In this document: one piece after another, positions 58,169 through 64,000 of the stretch
Layout of the letters: every line of letters starts with the position of its first letter
Position numbering within the stretch: the stretch's first letter is position 1
Assembly (NCBI RefSeq): GCF_038443675.1
Contig: NZ_CP151762.1
Span: forward strand, 992,001-1,056,000
Direction: 5' to 3'
Origin: Yoonia sp. G8-12
GTDB lineage: Bacteria > Pseudomonadota > Alphaproteobacteria > Rhodobacterales > Rhodobacteraceae
DNA: 64,000 bases
Position numbers and translations under genes: made by a program
The notes under the pieces: generated by a model
Seen by the model: only the letters and a program-made list of their open reading frames with translations
The model's database searches: none
Told to the model about the DNA's origin: nothing

Positions 58169-58951
58169 ATGAATACACAAAAAACGGCGCGCACCTTGGT
58201 TCCCGAGGCGTCGATGATAGATCATTTCCTACGGCCCTATATGACCGACACGCCCTTGATCCGCTTGGGTGATTTTGGTGATGGCGGGTATCTTGTTCCA
58301 GATGATCTGCGCGGCATTGCGGCCTGTTACTCGCCAGGTGTGTCGCAACAGGCCAGCTTTGAGATGGATATGGCCAAGCGTGGCATTGCGTCTTTCATGG
58401 CTGATGCATCGGTAGAAAAACCGCCACTCAACGTGCCCGGTGCGCAATTTGTGCCCAAATTTCTTGGGGATAAGGATGAAGGCGACTACATGACGCTCGC
58501 ATCTTGGGTTGCGGCAACCGATCCTGATCCGAATGCTGATCTGCTTTTGCAGATGGATATTGAAGGCGCAGAATACGCCACGCTGGGGGCTGCACCACGC
58601 GATCTGCTGCGACGGTTTCGCGTGATCGTGATCGAGCTGCATCATCTGCCTTCGATCCTGACCAAACCGAAATTCGCCAAGCGCGCCATGGCAGCGATCA
58701 ACAATCTGCGCGATGATTTCGTGACCGTTCACCTTCACCCCAACAACGTATCCGGAGCTGTCGAGATCGAGGGCCAGATGATCCCGCGCGTGGTAGAAGC
58801 TACACTTCTGCGCAGGGACCGCGCGACGGGCCTGCACCCCGTCAACGCGTTGCCGCATCCTTTGGACGTACGGCACAATCTGCGAAAGCCTGCGTTGGCC
58901 CTGCCGGAGCGGTGGATGGGTGGCGCAGGAGGTGTCTGTCTTGGATCATAA
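58169..58951 (+). CDS. FkbM-like methyltransferase
   Basis: A 260-residue protein of the Methyltransf_21/FkbM type: DTPLIRLGDFGDGGYLVPDDL near residues 26-46, then LLLQMDIEGAEYATL near 128-142, the SAM-site core with its Asp-x-Glu-Gly. The usual early Gly-rich SAM loop is weak (ACYSPGVSQQASFEMDMAK). FkbM relatives O-methylate sugars or polyketides and often sit in glycan clusters, which fits the genes that follow. It begins the run of surface-glycan genes. Confidence 0.78.
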   Translation: MNTQKTARTLVPEASMIDHFLRPYMTDTPLIRLGDFGDGGYLVPDDLRGIAACYSPGVSQQASFEMDMAKRGIASFMADASVEKPPLNVPGAQFVPKFLGDKDEGDYMTLASWVAATDPDPNADLLLQMDIEGAEYATLGAAPRDLLRRFRVIVIELHHLPSILTKPKFAKRAMAAINNLRDDFVTVHLHPNNVSGAVEIEGQMIPRVVEATLLRRDRATGLHPVNALPHPLDVRHNLRKPALALPERWMGGAGGVCLGS

Positions 58952-59126
58952 TACGCCAAGTTGTTCTTTTTGCCGATCAGGGACCCACGACGAAAATGGT
59001 CCTCATCGCACAATAAAGACTGCAAATTCGATGTGGACCGGCCCCCAAAGCGCCCTTAGACAATGAAATGATCGGGCTCGGCACATCGGCGCGTTCTGAG
59101 CAACTTCGAAAGCGGGTGGACGAGAA

Positions 59127-60773
59127 ATGCAGCGTACGTTGGAAGATGGTTATTTCTTGCCTCAAGGTCTGCATTATCTAGATTTTATCGCATTATTGCA
59201 CAAAGCTATCCACCCGGTCTGGTACCTCGAGATAGGAACGCAAACAGGTGCGAGCTTGAAGCTGAGTTCCGCCAAATCCATTTCCGTCGATCCCGCGTAC
59301 CGGCTCAGCCATGAGGTTATGCGCAATAAGCCCGAGCTATACGCCTATCAAGAAACCAGTGACGCGTTCTTCAAAGCCGGGCGGCTGGAACAGATCGGTG
59401 CTCAAATTGATATCGCGTTTTTGGACGGCACGCATCTATTCGAAAGTTTGCTGCGTGATTTCATTGCTACCGAAAAGTTCTGCGCCAAGAACGGTATTGT
59501 TATGTTGCGCGGTTGCCTGCCCTGGAATGAGCCGATGGCGATGCGCGATCGTGGATCGGCCCAAACGGCGACCTGGACAGGTGACGTTTGGAAAATAGTG
59601 CCTGTGTTGAAGAAATACCGCCCCGACCTTGAGATAGAAATTTTGGATGCTGCGCCGACAGGACTGGTGATTGTCAGCAACCTTGATCCGCACAACACTG
59701 TTCTTGAAGACAATTATGACGAGATTTTAAGGGACTTCGTGAGTGTCAGTCTGCAAGACTATGGCGTTGATCGCTACTTTTCAGCACTCGACATTCAAAG
59801 TGCAGCCGACAGCAAATGGCTTTGTGCCTTTCCATTCGAGCTTGGCAAGGGTTGGCAGAGCAATCCGGATATATCGATTAAGATCGCAGCACCCACGCGC
59901 GATAAGATGACGAAATGGGGCGACTATCATTTCGCACGAAGCCTTGCGCGTGCGTTTTGTCGTCTGGGCCATAAGGCAACGATTTGCCCCGTAGAAGACT
60001 GGTACGCAGATGACCGCTCTGGTGGAATTGATCTGGTGCTGAGAGGGCGGGCCAATTTTAGGCGTCAACCCGGGCGCTTGTGCTTGATGTGGGCTATCTC
60101 AAAGAACATGCGCGCGGTAAATTACAAGAACGCAGATCACGTCTTTTGGGCCTCCAAAAAGCTCTTTGATGCGGCGGAAAACGAACGTGGTGGTGGGACA
60201 TCATCGCTGTTGCCACAGGCCTTTGATCACCATCTCATGAAGTTGGCGCAATCCAGACCCCGAAAAGGATTGGCCTTCGTCGGCCGCGCACGTGCAGGTT
60301 TCGCGCGATCAAGCGTGGTTCATGCCGCCGCGGCAAATGAGGCATTGCGTATTTGGGGGCCCGGCTGGAAGGGTAGCGATTATGAGCAGTTTGTCGTCGC
60401 TGACAATGTGCCAAACGATGATCTTCCAGAGATTTACCAGACAGCCGAAATTGTCCTGAATGATCACACGGCCATCATGAAAGAAAACGGATTTTTGTCG
60501 AACAGGGTTTTTGACACTTTGGCCTGCGGGGCCATCCCTTTATCGGAAGATGTGGGTTGGCTACCCGACGACATCGCAGATTTCGTCTATGTGTACCACG
60601 ATCAAGACAGCTTTGAGGCAAGCTTGGCACTTGCGCGATCCGAACCGCTTTCCAAACGCCGCAAACGCGATGGGTTGGCCAAGAAACTGGCCACTACGCA
60701 TTCCTTTGACGCACGTGCGCGTCAAATTCTTGCTGTGGCTGAAACGATCGCTTGCGAACCGGCTGTTCCATAA
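59127..60773 (+). CDS. Two-domain protein: methyltransferase-like N-terminus and glycosyltransferase C-terminus
   Basis: A 548-residue fusion. Residues 1-200 resemble Methyltransf_24 proteins (YLEIGTQTGASLKLSSAKSISVDP, IDIAFLDGTHLFESLLRDF). Residues 270-548 are a GT-B-type glycosyltransferase of the CgeB/Glyco_trans_1_2 kind: ADHVFWASKKLFDAAE, GLAFVGRARAGF, then NDDLPEIYQTAEIVLNDH and NGFLSNRVFDTLACGAIPL, the sugar-nucleotide site. It follows the FkbM gene by 175 bases. A single protein modifying and transferring a sugar is the simplest reading; substrates are unknown. Confidence 0.78.
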   Translation: MQRTLEDGYFLPQGLHYLDFIALLHKAIHPVWYLEIGTQTGASLKLSSAKSISVDPAYRLSHEVMRNKPELYAYQETSDAFFKAGRLEQIGAQIDIAFLDGTHLFESLLRDFIATEKFCAKNGIVMLRGCLPWNEPMAMRDRGSAQTATWTGDVWKIVPVLKKYRPDLEIEILDAAPTGLVIVSNLDPHNTVLEDNYDEILRDFVSVSLQDYGVDRYFSALDIQSAADSKWLCAFPFELGKGWQSNPDISIKIAAPTRDKMTKWGDYHFARSLARAFCRLGHKATICPVEDWYADDRSGGIDLVLRGRANFRRQPGRLCLMWAISKNMRAVNYKNADHVFWASKKLFDAAENERGGGTSSLLPQAFDHHLMKLAQSRPRKGLAFVGRARAGFARSSVVHAAAANEALRIWGPGWKGSDYEQFVVADNVPNDDLPEIYQTAEIVLNDHTAIMKENGFLSNRVFDTLACGAIPLSEDVGWLPDDIADFVYVYHDQDSFEASLALARSEPLSKRRKRDGLAKKLATTHSFDARARQILAVAETIACEPAVP

Positions 60774-60865
60774 ACGGGTCGTGACCCGTCGCGCACAGGT
60801 GTGTCACACCATCGCCTATGCGCGTCTTAGCATGTGCCTTGGCAAATGTTCTGGCGACGATGTTT

Positions 60866-61843
60866 TCACTCAGTCACGGCATCAGGCGCCAGCGCTTGCA
60901 TCAAATCACTGAAATCGGGTGCTGCGCGCAATTCTGTGATAAGTTTGCGATGATTATCACAACAGGCATCATGCAGGGCGCGCAATGTGCTGTCGGCCAG
61001 AAGCTCTTGGTAAATCGCGGCTTTGCGGGGGCGGATCGCATCGATGCTGCGATCCTCGATCCGGTTGTGGTTCATCTTTTGCCAATATTCCAGCCCAAGC
61101 GCCTCGCCGCCATGGTGCGCGCGTCCGCGCGCCTTTTTCACCAGATAGGACTCGCAAGATTTCAAAGCATAGTGGTTGACCTGCACAAGATCGTAGCCAA
61201 GCGAATCCGGCCCCGAACGCCAACTGCCTTCCATATACCGCTCCGGCATCGGTTGGCCGGATCCGTTGTACCAATGGGTTTGGGCAAAGCTGTCAACGGT
61301 GGCACGTTTGGGGCGATGCACACCGATGTGCCCCCAAAGATCGCGCCGGAACATGGTCTTGATCCCCCAAGCCTGCGGTGGCCGCGGCGTGTGATCGGCG
61401 GCGGCTTTCCGGAACTGATCGGTCAGGAATTTGTCGTCATAGCTTAACACGCCCGCATTGCCAAAAAGCCGCCAGGTCATCGACAGCGTGCGTGCATCAG
61501 GCACCGCGCGCGTCAGGGCCTGCAGCGTATGATCCCCGGTCTTGATGTTGATATATTCATCTGCATCAATCGGAATCACCCAATCCTCGGGGCCTGCAAG
61601 GTCCATCTTCAGAAAGCGGCGGTAGGCGCGGCGCTGCGGGGCGGGTTTGCCGCCGAAGGTATTGTCAAAATGGTGCAGCTTGCCCATCGTATCGAGCCGG
61701 TCCAGCAGCGCATCAGACCCGTCCGAACACGCGTTGGAAAAGACAGCGATCGCGTCCACGCCAATCGCCAGATTATGTGCGACCCATTCGACAATAAACG
61801 GCCCTTCGTTCTTCATCGGGGTCGCGATGACAAAGCGTGTCAT
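60866..61843 (-). CDS. Family 2 glycosyltransferase (Glyco_tranf_2_4)
   Basis: A 325-residue GT-A transferase. ATPMKNEGPFIVEWVAHNLAIG is the nucleotide-sugar start, VFSNACSDGSDALLDRL follows, and PIDADEYINIKTG carries the metal-binding DxD. The C-terminal GYDLVQVNHYALKSCESYLVKK is typical of this branch, which also includes the next gene. The acceptor is unknown. It converges with the fusion gene. Confidence 0.88.
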   Translation of the reverse strand: MTRFVIATPMKNEGPFIVEWVAHNLAIGVDAIAVFSNACSDGSDALLDRLDTMGKLHHFDNTFGGKPAPQRRAYRRFLKMDLAGPEDWVIPIDADEYINIKTGDHTLQALTRAVPDARTLSMTWRLFGNAGVLSYDDKFLTDQFRKAAADHTPRPPQAWGIKTMFRRDLWGHIGVHRPKRATVDSFAQTHWYNGSGQPMPERYMEGSWRSGPDSLGYDLVQVNHYALKSCESYLVKKARGRAHHGGEALGLEYWQKMNHNRIEDRSIDAIRPRKAAIYQELLADSTLRALHDACCDNHRKLITELRAAPDFSDLMQALAPDAVTE

Positions 61844-61909
61844 ATCTGTGTCCTTATCCCAAACGGCCTGACAGGTCTTGCGCAGTCCGTTCTATCTGCT
61901 GCCTTGCGA

Positions 61910-62944
61910 TCAATAATCTGTCTGTTCAATAACAGCCGTCGTTTCAATCCGGTTTTCATAGAGCCAGTCATAGAAAGCATCCCAGCCCGGACGCCCCTTC
62001 AACTCGGTGATCTTGGCACGGTGCCATGCACAGGCCTGATTGTGCAAATCGCCCAGGACCGGGTCGGCCTTGAATGCCTCCAACAGCAGGCGCGCGCGGT
62101 CAGCGTGCGGTGCGATCGTGTCGTCTTGGGCGCGATTGACGTTCATGTCCGACCAGTAATGTTCTGTCTGTTCGCGCGCGATGTGGTTGGTGCGGCCGCG
62201 ATCACGCTTGACCAGAAAACTATCAAGCGACCGCACCGAATAATGGTGAAGCCGCGCGTATTTGTGGCTAAAGCCGTCCCACGCACGCCAGCCGATCTGC
62301 GCGATTGGCATGTGGTTGCCGCCGCAATCGGACCAACGCACCTCGTCCTCGCGCCCTGCGGGCACGTTCTTGGGCCGGTGCGGATTGAAGCGCCGGAACA
62401 GCCCGTTGTTGCGAAACAGGGTCTTGAACCCGGTGGCACGGCCATTTGCAGGATCGTCTTCGGCATCGGCCAGCGTGAACTGATCCATCACGAGCGCATC
62501 TTCAAAATCACAAACGCCACCGCAGCCAAACAGTTTCCACACGAACGATACCGCGTCACAATCACCGATTTTCGCGATCATCTGATCCAGCGTGGTCAAC
62601 CCCTCGCGCAGATTGATAAATTCGTCCACATCAAGACACATCAACCATTCGGCCCCGGTCACCCAAGGGTGTGCCGTGGCACGACGCAGCGCCTTATGCT
62701 GGGGCGGAGAGCCGTCGGACACATCGTTGGGCCGGTGGCTACAATAGCCCAGTTCCTCCAACCGCTGCAGCATCAGGTCGGTGCCATCTTCGCAATCATT
62801 GGTGAAGACAACAAAACCCGTAAACCCAATCGCCAGATTATGCGCGATCCATTCGAGCAGAAACGGCCCCTCGTTCTTCATCGTGGACATGATGACATGG
62901 CTGCCGCCAAGGGCAGGGGGCGGTAGGGCCACGGTAATTGTCAT
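61910..62944 (-). CDS. Family 2 glycosyltransferase, paralogue of the preceding gene
   Basis: A 344-residue GT-A transferase sharing the layout of the gene at 60866: STMKNEGPFLLEWIAHNLAIG, VFTNDCEDGTDLMLQRL, CLDVDEFINLREG with the DxD, and HHYSVRSLDSFLVKRDRGR near the end. The two probably arose by duplication and may add sugars in turn to one product. It overlaps the upstream hydrolase-like gene by four bases and is 66 bases ahead of its paralogue. Confidence 0.88.
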   Translation of the reverse strand: MTITVALPPPALGGSHVIMSTMKNEGPFLLEWIAHNLAIGFTGFVVFTNDCEDGTDLMLQRLEELGYCSHRPNDVSDGSPPQHKALRRATAHPWVTGAEWLMCLDVDEFINLREGLTTLDQMIAKIGDCDAVSFVWKLFGCGGVCDFEDALVMDQFTLADAEDDPANGRATGFKTLFRNNGLFRRFNPHRPKNVPAGREDEVRWSDCGGNHMPIAQIGWRAWDGFSHKYARLHHYSVRSLDSFLVKRDRGRTNHIAREQTEHYWSDMNVNRAQDDTIAPHADRARLLLEAFKADPVLGDLHNQACAWHRAKITELKGRPGWDAFYDWLYENRIETTAVIEQTDY

Positions 62945-63999
62945 TCTGCGCGTTCTCTTTTGAGTTTGCGAAAGGCGGGTGTCACACGGGCCGCAAGCTG
63001 GTCATGCCCGCGCGCTTGCAGGTTCGCGATCAGCGCCTTGCGATACCACGGCAACATGCGCCGCGCGCGGATCATGTCGTAAAAGACCGCCGGTGTAAGC
63101 GTGTCGTCAAATGCATGCTGCATCAGAGGTTTCAGCAGGCCCGCGCGCCGCAAGAAGACAGGCGAAAAATGCCCCGAACACCACGTTTTGAGCAAGATCA
63201 ACCTGTCGCTTTCAAGCCGTTCAACATGCTGACGGTCAGGCGCAAAGAAAGGATCGTAAAACACAAATGCCTTGCCCACGTCGCCAATCTCAAAGGCGCA
63301 ATCGCTGTGGGGCAGGGACCAATCACGCGCCCGCCCCATGGCAAAGCGTTCTTCCCACGGCACCAAGGCCTCTTCCAGCGTGGTTTGGGGGTTAAAGCTA
63401 ATGACCGTCGCACCGGGCGACAATGATGCAAAGGCAAGCGCCGCAAAACCGCCCATTGACGTCCCCGTCAGAATGACCTTGTCAAAGGCCGCAAAAAACC
63501 CGTCCGTGGACAGACCTTGCAGATAGGTAATCAACTGCGGATCGCGAAACCAGTCCTTGCGGCGGGCCATGACCGACAAATGCGAAAAGCCGTTGTCGCG
63601 CACGAATTTATAGGCCCAAGGTTCACGTTCAGCGGACAAATCGTTCACGCTGGACAGATTGTCGAACGTCACGACAAGCCGGTTTGCGTCACGTTGGACG
63701 AATGACACGGCATGGTTTTTCAGACGGGTGTAGAACCCTTCATTTTCACCACTGGTGTGAATTTCGGCAAACCACGGTGGCAAAGTAGCACCACCTGCGG
63801 GGCGTGGGTCATCTTCGGCTATGCTGTCATCTTGTGACGCGACGGCGGGTTCGGGTCGTACGTCCTCGCCGTTCAAGGCGGCGATCACTTGCTGGAAATC
63901 TGTCGCATTTTCGCGCAGGCTCTCGCGGGTGGCGGTCTCTTCTGCGCAAAGTGCGGACTGTGCTGCAGCAACATCGGGCAAGGCCATCAGAATGGCCAT
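62941..63999 (-). CDS. Alpha/beta-hydrolase-like protein, may continue past the window edge
   Basis: At least 352 residues; the ATG at 63999 is one base from the edge, so the true start may lie outside. A nucleophile elbow TGTSMGGFAALAFASL is visible near residue 180, in a context (VVTFDNLSSVND, SHLSVMARRKDWFRDPQL) like proteins found in capsule and glycan loci rather than lipases. LKTWCSGHFSPVFLRRAG carries a possible catalytic histidine. It is translated with the glycosyltransferase downstream by a four-base overlap. An acyl- or other transfer role on a glycan is inference. Confidence 0.72.
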   Translation of the reverse strand: MAILMALPDVAAAQSALCAEETATRESLRENATDFQQVIAALNGEDVRPEPAVASQDDSIAEDDPRPAGGATLPPWFAEIHTSGENEGFYTRLKNHAVSFVQRDANRLVVTFDNLSSVNDLSAEREPWAYKFVRDNGFSHLSVMARRKDWFRDPQLITYLQGLSTDGFFAAFDKVILTGTSMGGFAALAFASLSPGATVISFNPQTTLEEALVPWEERFAMGRARDWSLPHSDCAFEIGDVGKAFVFYDPFFAPDRQHVERLESDRLILLKTWCSGHFSPVFLRRAGLLKPLMQHAFDDTLTPAVFYDMIRARRMLPWYRKALIANLQARGHDQLAARVTPAFRKLKRERAE

Positions 64000-64000
64000 T

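Noticed and set aside
57939..58172. Two overlapping plus-strand frames (77 and 67 codons) between aroQ and the FkbM-like gene
   Set aside because: No good ribosome site, starts are weak, and neither product looks like a protein family; a 52-codon frame from ATG 58001 remains possible but unsupported.
1..64000. CRISPR array, prophage, insertion sequence, integrase or rRNA operon
   Set aside because: No regular spaced repeats, transposase, phage structural genes, recombinase or rRNA sequence was seen anywhere in the window.

Overview
The window is ordinary-looking, gene-dense, high-GC chromosome of an alphaproteobacterium of the family Rhodobacteraceae, most probably the marine Roseobacter group. 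Pointers are the side-by-side cell-cycle genes sciP and ctrA, LexA boxes of the alphaproteobacterial GTTC-N7-GTTC type, the alphaproteobacterial forms of CtaA, HemB, Usg and TrmFO, a sarcosine/dimethylglycine dehydrogenase-like fusion enzyme, and an AHL-type LuxR regulator without a LuxI. No rRNA, CRISPR array, prophage or insertion sequence was seen; one tRNA (Leu, CAA) is present.

Layout. 1-5.2 kb: end of thiE, trmJ, heme A synthase ctaA, an M32 carboxypeptidase, an ECHDC3-type crotonase and a PaaI-type thioesterase. 5.2-5.7 kb: a lone cysteine-bearing, Gly/Ala-rich protein that looks like a bacteriocin-type precursor. 5.9-6.8 kb: rplM-rpsI. 6.9-12.4 kb, minus strand: PagL-like protein, TetR regulator, ppk2, alpha/beta hydrolase, metA (Glu111, acetyl-CoA type), a P-loop protein and a Tat-exported YHS protein. 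12.5-19.2 kb: mnmA, sciP, ctrA, ligA, recG. 19.2-19.4 kb: a 40-residue membrane protein between/behind two perfect LexA boxes. 19.6-26 kb: IscU-like scaffold, hisI, gluQRS, trmFO, gyrA, usg and a 38-residue lipoprotein. 26.1-28.6 kb: arginase and ornithine cyclodeaminase, divergent from an Lrp-type regulator with a clear operator between. 28.6-37 kb: dsbB, a YqaA/DedA protein, tRNA-Leu, a Hint-domain protein, a MobA-like transferase, the FAD/GcvT fusion oxidoreductase, two exported proteins, hemB and a small membrane protein. 37-47 kb: mfd, MFS exporter, DsbA-like protein, acyl-CoA synthetase, XRE-cupin regulator, CsbD-like protein, peptide-binding protein. 47-54.4 kb: a candidate small RNA, bdhA-patatin, LysE exporter, DUF502 protein, pseudouridine catabolism psuGK, DUF4198 and HupE-like proteins. 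54.5-58 kb: rpsB-tsf, LuxR solo, aroQ. 58.2-64 kb: a glycan-type cluster (FkbM methyltransferase, methyltransferase/glycosyltransferase fusion, two family-2 glycosyltransferases, a serine-hydrolase-like protein cut by the window edge).

Most striking: (1) the SOS-controlled 40-residue membrane protein, a candidate division inhibitor; (2) the candidate bacteriocin precursor at 5.2 kb; (3) a complete small-RNA architecture (promoter, stem-loop, terminator) at 46.9-47.0 kb; (4) four genes (tetR, gyrA, ornithine cyclodeaminase, mfd) each interrupted at a run of five G/C where one extra base restores the family sequence, which points to homopolymer errors in the sequence rather than real mutations. 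All homology calls rest on reading the sequence; no database search was run.
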